Shown here: positions 24,875 through 33,658 of the stretch, one piece after another
Layout of the letters: each line of letters starts with the position of its first letter
Position numbering within the stretch: the first letter of the stretch is position 1
From: JAGIBJ01 sp032119595
GTDB lineage: Bacteria > Actinomycetota > Thermoleophilia > Solirubrobacterales > Solirubrobacteraceae
DNA: 64,000 bases
Direction: 5' to 3'
Assembly (NCBI GenBank): GCA_032119595.1
Contig: JAUMBQ010000010.1
Span: 62,001-126,000 of the forward strand
Program-made: the position numbers and the translations under genes
Notes under the pieces: model-generated
Database searches by the model: none
What the model was told of the DNA's origin: nothing
What the model saw: only the letters and a program-made list of their open reading frames with translations

Positions 24875-26722
24875 ATGAAGCTTCGGCAGCCGGGGACGGC
24901 GAGCGCGATCGAGGAGCACGCCTTCGATGCTGCGCCTGCGAGCCCGGTTGGTCGGACGGTGCGGAGAGCGCAAAGCGACCCGGTCGAGGAGGGGGAGTCC
25001 TCGGCCGCGGTCGAGCGCCTCTTGGACGACTCGTGGGACGAACAGATGGTCCCGTACGACCGCCGCCAGTATCTCGCCGGGGGCTTCGTCAGTGGCGCGT
25101 TCCTGATCGCCGCCGTTGCGCTAGCGCTCCTGGCCCCAGAGGCGCCTGCGCGCGCCTCGGTGTGGATGCTCGTCGCGCTTGCGGCTGGCTTCTCGGTCGC
25201 CAGCCGGGTCGAGTTCCCAATCGGCGCGGGCTACGCGGTCCCGACCCAACTCTTCCTCGTACCGCTGTTCATCCTCGCGCCGCCGGCGCTGGTCCCGTTG
25301 ATCGTGCTCGCCGCGCTGACCGCCGCTGGACTCGTGGACACCGCGCTCGGCCGGGCACGCGGCGACCGGCTGATCGATGTCGGCGCTGACGCGTGGCACG
25401 CGGTGGCGCCAGCGTTGGTGATCACGCTTGCCGGTACGCCGAATCCGGTGGATGCGTCGCTCTGGATGATCGCCCTGGCCTTCTCGGCGCAGCTGATCAG
25501 CGAGGTTGGGACGAGCACTTTTCGGATGTGGCTCGGCTCGGGCATCTCGCCACACGTCCAGCTCCGGGTCCTGCTCACGGTGTGGGCGATCGACTTGCTG
25601 CTCACGCCGATCGCGTTTGTCGCGGCGAGCGCCGCGCTGGTGGACGGGCTCGGGGCAGCGCCGCTGACGCTGCTCGGGTTCATCGTGCTGCTGGCGCTCC
25701 TCACCCGCGACCGCACCCAGCGGATTGATCAGGCGCACGACCGGCTCGAGGCCTTGCGGGCGGAGCGCTCGCGCCTGGAGATCGCGGTACAGCGCATCGG
25801 CGATGCCTTCGCCTCCAAGCTTGACCTCGATGCACTGCTGAACATCACCATGCGGGCTGCGTTTGAGGCCCTGGATGCCGACGGTGCTCGTGCGAGCGCA
25901 AACCCTGGTGCGGGGCGGCGCCTCGTGCGCCGCGCGAAGACGCGCGACGTGCCCCACCTTGAGCCCGCGCTCGCCGTCGCCGAGCAGATGGCGGCGGCGA
26001 CCGGCGAGCTGAGCACCGCGACCGTGAACGACGTGTTCGCCGTCGCGTGCCCGGTGCAAGACCCGTCGGGACTGCCCCAGGCGGGCGTGCTTGCGCTGGC
26101 GCGGCGCGGCGTCGAATTCGCGCCGCGAAAGCAGGAGCTGCTCCGGTATCTCTGCGAACAGGCCGGCGTGGCGGCTTCAGACATCGAACGCCACTCACTC
26201 CTGCATCGCCAGGCCCTCACCGATGAACTCACGGGGCTGGCGAACCACCGTCGGCTACAAGAGGTGCTCGCCCTCGGCGCCGATGGCTTCCAGCAGAACG
26301 GGATTCCGTTGGCCTTGATCCTCTTCGACCTCGACAACTTCAAGCAAGTCAACGACACGCGAGGCCATCAGACCGGCGATCACGTCCTGCGGGCGGTGTC
26401 GGACGTGTTGCGGGGGTGCTGTCGTTCCGGCGACGAGGCGGCGCGCTACGGCGGCGAGGAACTCGCGATCATCATGCACGCGACCGAGTTTCCGGGGGCT
26501 CTCGCCGTTGCGGAGCGGGCGCGCGCCGCGATCGCGGCCCTCGATCTGGTCGACACCGCCGGGCGCGACCTCGAGATCACCACCTCGGTGGGGGTGGCAG
26601 AGCTCGGACCGGGGATTCGTGACCCGCAGGCGCTGATCGCGTCCGCGGACGCCGCGCTCTACGAGGCCAAGCGAGCGGGCAAGAACCGCGTGCATTTCCA
26701 GGGCGGATCCGCGCCGGCCTGA
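24875..26722 (+). CDS. Membrane diguanylate cyclase with GAF-like and GGDEF domains
   Basis: A 615-residue protein: about 60 hydrophilic residues, then a block of roughly seven membrane segments (about 65-285), a coiled-coil-like stretch (DRLEALRAERSRLEIAVQRI), a GAF-like domain (about 305-440) and a C-terminal GGDEF domain. The active-site motif is GGEEL at 526-530, where GGEE is active in known cyclases. An allosteric RxxD site (RSGD, 517-520) lies exactly five residues upstream, so product inhibition by c-di-GMP is expected. LTDELTGLANHRRLQ marks the domain start. No EAL domain is present in the window. Confidence 0.9.
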   Translation: MKLRQPGTASAIEEHAFDAAPASPVGRTVRRAQSDPVEEGESSAAVERLLDDSWDEQMVPYDRRQYLAGGFVSGAFLIAAVALALLAPEAPARASVWMLVALAAGFSVASRVEFPIGAGYAVPTQLFLVPLFILAPPALVPLIVLAALTAAGLVDTALGRARGDRLIDVGADAWHAVAPALVITLAGTPNPVDASLWMIALAFSAQLISEVGTSTFRMWLGSGISPHVQLRVLLTVWAIDLLLTPIAFVAASAALVDGLGAAPLTLLGFIVLLALLTRDRTQRIDQAHDRLEALRAERSRLEIAVQRIGDAFASKLDLDALLNITMRAAFEALDADGARASANPGAGRRLVRRAKTRDVPHLEPALAVAEQMAAATGELSTATVNDVFAVACPVQDPSGLPQAGVLALARRGVEFAPRKQELLRYLCEQAGVAASDIERHSLLHRQALTDELTGLANHRRLQEVLALGADGFQQNGIPLALILFDLDNFKQVNDTRGHQTGDHVLRAVSDVLRGCCRSGDEAARYGGEELAIIMHATEFPGALAVAERARAAIAALDLVDTAGRDLEITTSVGVAELGPGIRDPQALIASADAALYEAKRAGKNRVHFQGGSAPA

Positions 26723-26855
26723 GCGGCGGGTTCAGTCTGCCGACGGGCGTGGTGAGCACGGCATCGGCCGTGACCGGGCGGGGCTCACGCCATAAGCGCC
26801 CCAACACCTGTCCGCTGGGAAGGAACATGCAAAGCGGCGGCGAACCTCCTTCCCG

Positions 26856-29800
26856 GTGCCGAAGCCCCCACCCAGCGCACAACCTCGCCGCCGCCAAGCG
26901 CCGCGGCCGAAGACGCCACCGCCGCCCACGCCGCTGCTCGATCAGCGCCAGCTCGACCTGCTCGGGCTCGCGCTCATCGCGTTCGGCGTGCTCGTCGCGG
27001 TGCCGCTCTACCGGGCAGGGACCGGTGGCGTTATCGGCGAGGCGATCGCGGATGGGGCCCGGCTTATGCTTGGCGTCGCCGCCTACGGCGCGCCCGTGCT
27101 GCTCATTGCCGGCGGCCTTGTCGCCGTCTCACCGCTTGGCGTCCGTGAGAGCATTCGCGTCGGCATCGGCGGCCTCTTCGGGTTCAGCGCCATCACGCTC
27201 TTCGCCCGCGCCGCAGAGGGCCCCGACTCAGGCGCTCGCTGGGGCGGCCCGCACCTCAGCGACGCCGGTGGCGCGCTCGGGGAGTCGCTCTGGATGATCT
27301 GCAACGCCGGCTTTGGGAACTTTGGTCCCTGGGTGATCGGCGTCTTGCTGGTGCTCGGCGCGGCGTTGCTGCTCACTGGTGCCGAACTCGCCTCCGTCAT
27401 GCGAGGGGCAGGACGAGGACTGGCACGTGCGATGAGCGCTCCCGGTCGCGTCCGCGCTGACCGTCGTGCCGCCCGCGCTCTCGAACTCGCCGACGCATCG
27501 CCGTCGGTCGTGCGCGCCGCGCAGGACCAGGAGTGGGAGCGGTCGCTCGATGCCCGTGAGCGCGCGCTGGCGGCCCACGAGCGGTCCCAGGGCGGCTCGC
27601 GGGCCGACTCGCGCGTGGACTACGCCGACGAGCCTTCCCAGGCGCCGAAGGCACGCCGACGGCGCGTGGTGCCGGTCGAGCCCGAGCTTCCTCAGCCGGC
27701 AGACGCGCCCCGCACGTGGACCTCCCGTGGCGAGGACCCGCGCACGTGGACCTCAGCTGGCCATGACGAGCCCTCGCAGGCGAGCCTCGCACCGCCAGAG
27801 ATGCCAGGCATCACGCCGACGGTTCGCCGCGGCACCGCCCGTCCGGCCCAGCTCATCGATGGCGCTGAGCGTTTCCCGGATCTGTACGGCCACGACGCGC
27901 CCATCTGGATCGGACCTCACGACGAGGACGGTGGCTCGGCCCCGTCGCCGCAGCGGCCGGTCGGCAAGTTCCCGGATCCGCTCGAGGAGTTCGAGCAGGA
28001 GCTGTCGAGCGCCCGCCGCGAAGATGGATCGGCCACGCCGGAGGAATACGACGCGGCCGAACTCGAAGCCGCCGCAGCATTGCCGGTCGACCGCGACGGC
28101 GCGTTCGCACCCGATCAGCCGGTCGAGATCGACGAGGACTACTCCGTCGAAGACGACTTCGACGCCAATGAGCCCTCGCGCCATGACCTTTCGGTCCTCG
28201 ACGGCTCACCCGACGACGACCTCGACCCGGACGCGGATCTCCGCATCGACGACGCGGCCGGCGCGGGTTCGCCCGAGAGCGGCCCGTCGGGCGTTGGCCC
28301 GCAGGCGCTCACGCCGATGGGCCGCTATCGCGCCGAAGTGACCGAGGCCGCCGACTTCCCCTGGAAGATCCCGCCGCGCCGGCTGCTCACGCGCTCGGCC
28401 AAGGAGGCACCGGGCCCAAGTCGCATCGACCAGGCCCAGACGTCTGAGTTGCTGCTCGAGGCGCTTGGCCACTTCGGCGTGAAGGCCGAGCTCGTCGGCT
28501 GCGTGGCCGGCCCGCACATCACCCGCTACGAGCTTCGGCTCGCTCCCGGCGTGAAGATGAGCAAGGTCGGCAACCTCAAGGACGACCTCGCCTACGCGCT
28601 CGCCGCGACCGACATTCGCATCCTTGCGCCGATCCCCGGCAAGACCGCCGTTGGCGTTGAGGTGCCGAACCGCAACCGCTCGCTTGTGCGCCTCGGCGAC
28701 GTGTTCGGCGATTCGCCGCCAAAGAGTTCGCCGCTGAACGTGTGGCTGGGCAAGGACGTGGAGGGCGAGTCGATCTTCGTCGACCTCGCGAAGATGCCTC
28801 ACCTGCTCGTCGCTGGCACGACTGGCGCGGGCAAATCGGCCTGCATCAACGGCATGCTCTCGTCGATCTTGCTGTCGGCCAGTCCGCATGACGTGCGGAT
28901 GGTGCTCGTCGACCCCAAGCAGGTCGAGCTCACGCCGTACGAGTCGATTCCGCATCTGCTGACGCCGGTGATCACGAGCCCGAAGATGGCGGCGACGGCG
29001 CTGCAGAACCTCGTTCGTGAGATGGAGGCTCGCTACTCCACGATGGCGCTCGCGCGGACCCGCGGAATCGTCGAGCTGAACAAGGTCCGCCGCGAGCGTG
29101 GGGAGCAGGAGTTCCCGTACATCCTGTGCGTCATCGACGAACTCGCCGACCTCATGATGGTCGCGCCGGGCGAGGTCGAGGACTCGATCATTCGCATCGC
29201 ACAGAAGGCGCGCGCGGTCGGCATCCACCTCGTGCTGGCCACGCAGTCGCCGCGCGTCGACGTGATCACGGGCATGATCAAGGCCAACGTGCCGAGCCGC
29301 ATCGCGTTCGCGGTGTCGTCGCAAACCGACTCGCGCGTGATCCTCGATCAGAACGGCGCCGAGTCGCTCCTTGGCCAGGGCGACATGCTCTTCTCGGCCG
29401 TCGGCAGCGCGCGCCTGCAGCGCATCCAGGGTGCGTACATCGACGAGGAACAGATCGAGCAGATCACCAGCTATTGGCGCAAGCAGGGCGAACCCGATTT
29501 CAACGAAGCGCTGCTCGACGAGGTCGTCGAAGTGCCGGTCGACGAGCAGAAGGGCGACGGGCTCGATCCCGACGAGGATCCGATGCTTGAGGAGGCGATT
29601 CGCCTGGTCGTCGAGATGGGCACCGCGTCGACGTCGATGATGCAGCGTCGCCTGCGGGTCGGCTACACCCGTGCCGGCCGCCTGGTCGACATGCTTGAGC
29701 GCCGCGGCGTGATCTCGGGCTACGAAGGCAGCAAGGCGCGCCAAGTGCTCATCGGACCCAGCGAGGTGGAACGGATCGTCGCGCAGGTGCGGGTGAAGAA

Positions 29801-29993
29801 CGGCACCGCGCCGAAACTCTTCGAAGAAGATGCGCCAGAAGTGGCGGTGTCGATTCCGATCGATCCCGCGCTCGTGGGCGACGACGACAGCATCGGGGGC
29901 GAACTCACGCCTGTATCTGGCGGCGCGGTGCGTGACGGTATCCCAGACCCGGACGCAATGGACAGCTTCTCCGATCCGTCCGCGGATCGTTAG
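26856..29993 (+). CDS. ftsK: DNA translocase FtsK/SpoIIIE
   Basis: Septal DNA pump that clears chromosomal DNA from the division site. The 1045 residues comprise a Pro/Arg-rich start, about four membrane segments (residues 30-185), a long acidic, low-complexity linker (about 200-500), the motor domain with Walker A GTTGAGKS at 654-661 and VDPKQVEL, and a C-terminal winged-helix gamma domain (MQRRLRVGYTRAGRLVDMLE) for KOPS recognition. GTG 26856 starts the homologous N terminus (LLDQRQLDLLGLALIAFGVL) but has no good ribosome-binding site. A strong GGAAGGAAC precedes an ATG at 26827 in another frame, which may be a leader ORF. Confidence 0.96.
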   Translation: MPKPPPSAQPRRRQAPRPKTPPPPTPLLDQRQLDLLGLALIAFGVLVAVPLYRAGTGGVIGEAIADGARLMLGVAAYGAPVLLIAGGLVAVSPLGVRESIRVGIGGLFGFSAITLFARAAEGPDSGARWGGPHLSDAGGALGESLWMICNAGFGNFGPWVIGVLLVLGAALLLTGAELASVMRGAGRGLARAMSAPGRVRADRRAARALELADASPSVVRAAQDQEWERSLDARERALAAHERSQGGSRADSRVDYADEPSQAPKARRRRVVPVEPELPQPADAPRTWTSRGEDPRTWTSAGHDEPSQASLAPPEMPGITPTVRRGTARPAQLIDGAERFPDLYGHDAPIWIGPHDEDGGSAPSPQRPVGKFPDPLEEFEQELSSARREDGSATPEEYDAAELEAAAALPVDRDGAFAPDQPVEIDEDYSVEDDFDANEPSRHDLSVLDGSPDDDLDPDADLRIDDAAGAGSPESGPSGVGPQALTPMGRYRAEVTEAADFPWKIPPRRLLTRSAKEAPGPSRIDQAQTSELLLEALGHFGVKAELVGCVAGPHITRYELRLAPGVKMSKVGNLKDDLAYALAATDIRILAPIPGKTAVGVEVPNRNRSLVRLGDVFGDSPPKSSPLNVWLGKDVEGESIFVDLAKMPHLLVAGTTGAGKSACINGMLSSILLSASPHDVRMVLVDPKQVELTPYESIPHLLTPVITSPKMAATALQNLVREMEARYSTMALARTRGIVELNKVRRERGEQEFPYILCVIDELADLMMVAPGEVEDSIIRIAQKARAVGIHLVLATQSPRVDVITGMIKANVPSRIAFAVSSQTDSRVILDQNGAESLLGQGDMLFSAVGSARLQRIQGAYIDEEQIEQITSYWRKQGEPDFNEALLDEVVEVPVDEQKGDGLDPDEDPMLEEAIRLVVEMGTASTSMMQRRLRVGYTRAGRLVDMLERRGVISGYEGSKARQVLIGPSEVERIVAQVRVKNGTAPKLFEEDAPEVAVSIPIDPALVGDDDSIGGELTPVSGGAVRDGIPDPDAMDSFSDPSADR

Positions 29994-29996
29994 CCT
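29991..29996 (+). promoter_or_regulatory. -10 box TAGCCT before the RodZ-like gene, overlapping the ftsK stop
   Basis: TAGCCT contains the ftsK stop codon and is followed by six bases and the ATG at 30003. The spacing predicts a leaderless message independent of ftsK. Confidence 0.5.
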
Positions 29997-30002
29997 GCGG
30001 GG

Positions 30003-30785
30003 ATGGCCGAGATCGGAGCCCAGCTGCGCGAGGCCAGAACGAGGGCGCGCATCGAAATTGCCCAGATGGAGGCGCAGACCAAGATCCGCGCCAAGTATCT
30101 GCGGGCGCTCGAGAACGAGGAGTGGGAGCTGCTGCCCGGCCCCACGTACGTCAAATCGTTCCTGAAGACCTACGGCGACATGCTCGGCATCGATGGCCGA
30201 CAGCTCGTCGCCGAGTACAAGTCGGCCCACGAGCCGTTCCAGGCCGAGGGCGACATCGGCCAGATGAGTAAGCACACCGGCGGCCGGATGAACCGGTCCC
30301 AGGCAAGCCCGCCGCTGCCGCGCGTGGTCCTCTTGGGCGTCATCACGGCCGCGCTGCTGGCCGGCGGTGCCTACTACTTCGTTGGGCGGGACGGATCAGA
30401 GTCCGACGGCGGGGCGAACGGGGTGCAGACCGCCCAGCCAGCCGATGAGCAAGCGGTCGATGAGGATTCGGCGACACCGGAGCCGTCGCCAGCGATCGCG
30501 CGGCGGCCCGTCAGCGTGGTCGTGAGCGCCGCGACCGATGGCGTGACCGTATGCGTGCGCGCGGGGAAGCGGATTGCGGTCCCGGCGACCGAGTTGCGGG
30601 CCGGCGAGAAGACCGATGCGGTCCGCGGGCGGACGGTTGTGATGACCGCCGATGCTCGTGCCGTGCAGCTTCGCGTCGATGGCAAGCGCAAGGCGCTTCC
30701 GAGTGGGAACGGTCCGATCACGGTGTCGATCTCGGCTGCCGGTGTGAAGAAGGCCAGCGCTGCTGCGACGGCCTGCCGCGTCTAA
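30003..30785 (+). CDS. RodZ-like helix-turn-helix membrane protein
   Basis: The 260 residues comprise an N-terminal HTH_25 domain (IGAQLREARTRARIEIAQME ... YLRALENEEWELLPGPTYVKSFLKTYGDMLGID), a single membrane segment at about 103-124 (VVLLGVITAALLAGGAYYFV), a Pro/Glu linker and an extracytoplasmic beta-rich domain (SVVVSAATDGVTVCVRAGKR). This is the architecture of RodZ, which links MreB to the wall machinery in rods. No mreB is in the window, so the exact role is inferred. It lies directly after ftsK in the same direction. Confidence 0.8.
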   Translation: MAEIGAQLREARTRARIEIAQMEAQTKIRAKYLRALENEEWELLPGPTYVKSFLKTYGDMLGIDGRQLVAEYKSAHEPFQAEGDIGQMSKHTGGRMNRSQASPPLPRVVLLGVITAALLAGGAYYFVGRDGSESDGGANGVQTAQPADEQAVDEDSATPEPSPAIARRPVSVVVSAATDGVTVCVRAGKRIAVPATELRAGEKTDAVRGRTVVMTADARAVQLRVDGKRKALPSGNGPITVSISAAGVKKASAAATACRV

Positions 30786-30791
30786 GCGGCT

Positions 30792-30819
30792 CCAGGGCCG
30801 CAGCGCAGCGGGCCCCTGG
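30792..30819 (+). terminator. Hairpin after the RodZ-like gene
   Basis: CCAGGG (30792-30797) pairs with CCCTGG (30814-30819), and the stem extends inward imperfectly with bulges (CCGC against GCGGG). It begins seven bases after the stop codon and probably ends the ftsK/RodZ-like transcript. Confidence 0.5.
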
Positions 30820-30923
30820 CCGTGGCGAGGGGTCTCTCTAAAACCGGGCGTATGACGATGTAGCACTCCGTAGGACGCCCTGTTCGACGGAGGGGGCTGC
30901 GGCGTCTCTGGCCGCGGGCTCAC

Positions 30924-30929
30924 TAGGCT
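30924..30929 (+). promoter_or_regulatory. -10 box TAGGCT, seven bases before cinA
   Basis: TAGGCT, seven bases, then ATG 30937. There is no ribosome-binding site in the seven bases (GCGCCGC), consistent with a leaderless transcript. Confidence 0.5.
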
Positions 30930-30936
30930 GCGCCGC

Positions 30937-32247
30937 ATGTCCGACGCGCCAACCGGAACACGCCACCTCCGCGGGGCCATCGTGGTCACCGGGAGCGAGG
31001 TGCTGGCCGGCCGCGTGGTCGACAAGAACGGACCGTGGGTGTCGCAGCAGTTCGCGGCGCTCGGCATTGAGACTGCGGGGATCATCCAGGTCGGCGACCG
31101 GCGCGAGGACCTCCTCAAGGCGCTGGCCCAGGCCGTGTCCTGGGACGTCGATCTGATCGCGACCACGGGCGGGCTCGGCCCGACCGCGGACGACCTGACG
31201 ATCGAGATCGTCGCGGAGTTCTCCGGGCGCGCGCTGACGCTCGACGAGGCCCTGGAGGCCCGCGTCTGGGCGATCGTTCAGCAGATCCTGCACCGCTACC
31301 CGGGGATCGACGTTGACTCCTTGAAGGCCACCACGCGGAAGCAGGCGCTGCAACCGGCCGGGGCAACGGTGCTGGAGCCGGTGGGGACTGCGCCTGGTTC
31401 GATCGTGGCGCCGGCCGGCGGTGCTGACGGTCCGCTGATCGTCGTGTTGCCAGGGCCGCCGCGCGAGCTGCAGCCCATGTGGCGTGCAGCCGTGGGCATC
31501 GAGCCGCTGGCTGGGCTCGTGGCTCAGGCCGCGCCGTTCGAGGAGCGGATGCTCCGGCTGGTCGGGTTGCCAGAATCCGATCTGGCCGCGACGCTGACGA
31601 CCGTCGAGGACGGAGGCGTGGCGCTCGATCGCTTGGAGATCACGACATGTATGCGGTCCGGGGAGATCGAGATCGTCACGCGCTTCGATCCCGCCGACGC
31701 TGACATCTACGACGAACTCGATGCGGCGATCCGCGACCGGTACGGGGCGATGCTCTACTCCGACGACGGGGCTGGCGTTGACGACATCGTGGCGCGACAG
31801 CTCTTGGAGCGCACGTGGACGGTCGGGCTCGCGGAGTCCTGCACCGGAGGTCTGGTGGCCGCGAAGCTCATCGATGCGGCCGGGGCCTCGGACTATGTTC
31901 GGGGCGGGATCGTGGCGTACGACAATGCGGTCAAGGTCGCCGCGCTCGGTGTGCCGGAGGCGATGCTCGAGGAGTACGGCGCCGTGTCCGAAGAGGTCGC
32001 GATCGCGATGGCGCTGGGTGCGGTTGAGCGGCTCGGCGCGGACTGCGGGCTGTCGACGACCGGGGTCGCCGGTCCGGGCGGGGGCACGGAGGACAAACCC
32101 GTCGGCCTGGTCTGGATCGCCGCCGTGGTGCCCGGCCGGGAGCCGGTTGCGCGGAGCCTGGTCATTCCGGGTGACCGGAACTCGGTCCGCGAGCGCGCGG
32201 TCACGTTCGCGCTGCACACCCTGCGAACGACGATTCCGCAGGGCTGA
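30937..32247 (+). CDS. cinA: CinA family protein (NMN deamidase / competence-damage domain)
   Basis: Two-domain protein of 436 residues. The N-terminal MoCF/COG1058 domain has VVTGSEVLAGRVVDKNG, TTGGLGPTADD and VLPGPPREL. The C-terminal CinA domain has LAESCTGGLVAAKL and STTGVAGPGGGTEDKPVGLVW, the nicotinamide-mononucleotide amidase signature. In bacteria CinA recycles NMN from NAD turnover, and the N-terminal domain can hydrolyse ADP-ribose. cinA-recA order is common in Gram-positive and actinobacterial genomes, but a 253-base gap with its own recA promoter separates them here. Confidence 0.94.
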   Translation: MSDAPTGTRHLRGAIVVTGSEVLAGRVVDKNGPWVSQQFAALGIETAGIIQVGDRREDLLKALAQAVSWDVDLIATTGGLGPTADDLTIEIVAEFSGRALTLDEALEARVWAIVQQILHRYPGIDVDSLKATTRKQALQPAGATVLEPVGTAPGSIVAPAGGADGPLIVVLPGPPRELQPMWRAAVGIEPLAGLVAQAAPFEERMLRLVGLPESDLAATLTTVEDGGVALDRLEITTCMRSGEIEIVTRFDPADADIYDELDAAIRDRYGAMLYSDDGAGVDDIVARQLLERTWTVGLAESCTGGLVAAKLIDAAGASDYVRGGIVAYDNAVKVAALGVPEAMLEEYGAVSEEVAIAMALGAVERLGADCGLSTTGVAGPGGGTEDKPVGLVWIAAVVPGREPVARSLVIPGDRNSVRERAVTFALHTLRTTIPQG

Positions 32248-32442
32248 ATCGGCGTCAGGATCTAGCGGCGCCAAACGGGGCGAACGCCTGTTCGGCGGGT
32301 GGGCGCGATCTTGCATCGGTGGGATTTCAAGGTCTGCTTGATCGCCGGAAATGCGAGGTTCTGCCTGGCTTTCTCTGCAAAGTTGGCACAGTCGCCGACA
32401 GGCTCGGAACACCCCGCCACATAGTGTCCGTCCGACGTCGAC

Positions 32443-32456
32443 CGTACACTTGTTCC
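32443..32456. promoter_or_regulatory. LexA (SOS) box-like site overlapping a -10 element upstream of recA
   Basis: CGTACACTTGTTCC matches the Gram-positive SOS box pattern CGAACRNRYGTTYC at 12 of 14 positions. The mismatches are T for A at position 3 and T for R at position 8. It contains a good -10 hexamer, TACACT (32445-32450), so LexA bound here would block the promoter. The site lies 44 bases before the recA ATG. No lexA gene is in the window. Confidence 0.6.
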
Positions 32457-32500
32457 CCTACCCCGGAACAGGTAATCCGAACCCGGAGACCCAGAGGATC

Positions 32501-33649
32501 ATGGCCACTACCGAACAGACCGACAAGGCAGCAGAGAAGCTTGCCAAGGCAAAGCTCGACGCCCTGAACGGGACGCTGTCGCAGATCGACAAGCAGTTCG
32601 GCAAGGGCTCGGTCATGCGCATGGGCGATGACGACGCGATCATGAAGGTGAGCGCGATCCCGACCGGTTCGCTGGCGCTGGATCTCGCGCTCGGCATCGG
32701 CGGCATGCCGCGAGGCCGCATCGTCGAGGTGTACGGACCGGAGTCCTCCGGTAAGACCACGCTCGTCTACCACGTGCTCGCCGAGGCCCAGAAGCTGGGC
32801 GGCACCGTGGCCTTCATCGATGCCGAGCACGCGATGGACCCGGTCTACGCGAAGAACATCGGCCTCGATGTCGACAACCTCCTCGTCTCGCAGCCGGACT
32901 ACGGCGAGCAGGCGCTGGAAATCGCCGACATGCTGATCCGCTCCGGCGCCGTCGACGTGGTTGCGATCGACTCCGTCGCCGCGCTGACGCCGCGTGCTGA
33001 GCTCGAGGGCCAGATGGGCGACACGACGGTCGGGCTTCAGGCCCGCATGATGAGCCAGGCAATGCGCAAGCTCGCCGGCACGCTCAGCCGCACGAACACG
33101 CTCTGCCTCTTCACGAACCAGATTCGCGAGAAGGTCGGTGTCATGTTCGGCACGCCGGAGACGCAGCCTGGTGGCCGCGCGCTGAAGTTCTTCAGTTCAC
33201 AGCGCCTCGACATCCGCCGCATCGAGACCCTCAAGGATGGGCAGGAGGCGATTGGTAACCGCGTCCGCGTGAAGGTCGTCAAGAACAAGGTGGCGCCGCC
33301 GTTCCGCCAGGCGGAGTTCGATATCGAATTCGGCAAGGGCATTTCGGCCTCCGGCTCCCTGATCGACCTCGGCATCGAGCACGATGTCGTGACGAAGTCC
33401 GGGTCGTTCTTCTCCTACCAGGACACGCGTCTTGGTCAGGGTCGCAACAACGCCAAGTCGTTCCTGGAAGAGAACGCCGACATCGCCCAGGCGATCCAGG
33501 ACAAGATCTACCGCGCCGTGGGCCTCGAGCCCGGCGGTGGGCCGCGCTTGGATACCGACATCGACGGGCTTGATCCCGACGGTCCCGGCCTGCTGGCAGC
33601 GACGCCGGCGGTTCCGGAAATCCGGCCGCACCGCCCCGACGCGAAGTAG
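32501..33649 (+). CDS. recA: Recombinase A
   Basis: Strand-exchange recombinase and activator of LexA self-cleavage. The 382 residues contain Walker A GPESSGKT (about 79-86), VAFIDAEHAMDP, IDSVAALTPRAE, the L1/L2 loop regions (VGLQARMMSQAMRKL; NQIREKVGVMFGTPETQPGG) and a C-terminal domain with an acidic/variable end. The open frame extends 50 codons upstream, but ATG 32501, preceded by AGAGGA, begins the normal N terminus (MATTEQTDKAAEKL). A predicted LexA-controlled promoter lies upstream and recX follows after nine bases. No intein is present. Confidence 0.98.
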   Translation: MATTEQTDKAAEKLAKAKLDALNGTLSQIDKQFGKGSVMRMGDDDAIMKVSAIPTGSLALDLALGIGGMPRGRIVEVYGPESSGKTTLVYHVLAEAQKLGGTVAFIDAEHAMDPVYAKNIGLDVDNLLVSQPDYGEQALEIADMLIRSGAVDVVAIDSVAALTPRAELEGQMGDTTVGLQARMMSQAMRKLAGTLSRTNTLCLFTNQIREKVGVMFGTPETQPGGRALKFFSSQRLDIRRIETLKDGQEAIGNRVRVKVVKNKVAPPFRQAEFDIEFGKGISASGSLIDLGIEHDVVTKSGSFFSYQDTRLGQGRNNAKSFLEENADIAQAIQDKIYRAVGLEPGGGPRLDTDIDGLDPDGPGLLAATPAVPEIRPHRPDAK

Positions 33650-33658
33650 ACCTTTCGC

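Noticed and set aside
26827..27297. ATG with a strong ribosome-binding site (GGAAGGAAC) upstream of ftsK, opening 157 codons in another frame
   Set aside because: The product is Arg/Pro/Ser-rich and overlaps the conserved FtsK membrane region out of frame. I treat it as a possible leader only and keep GTG 26856 for ftsK.
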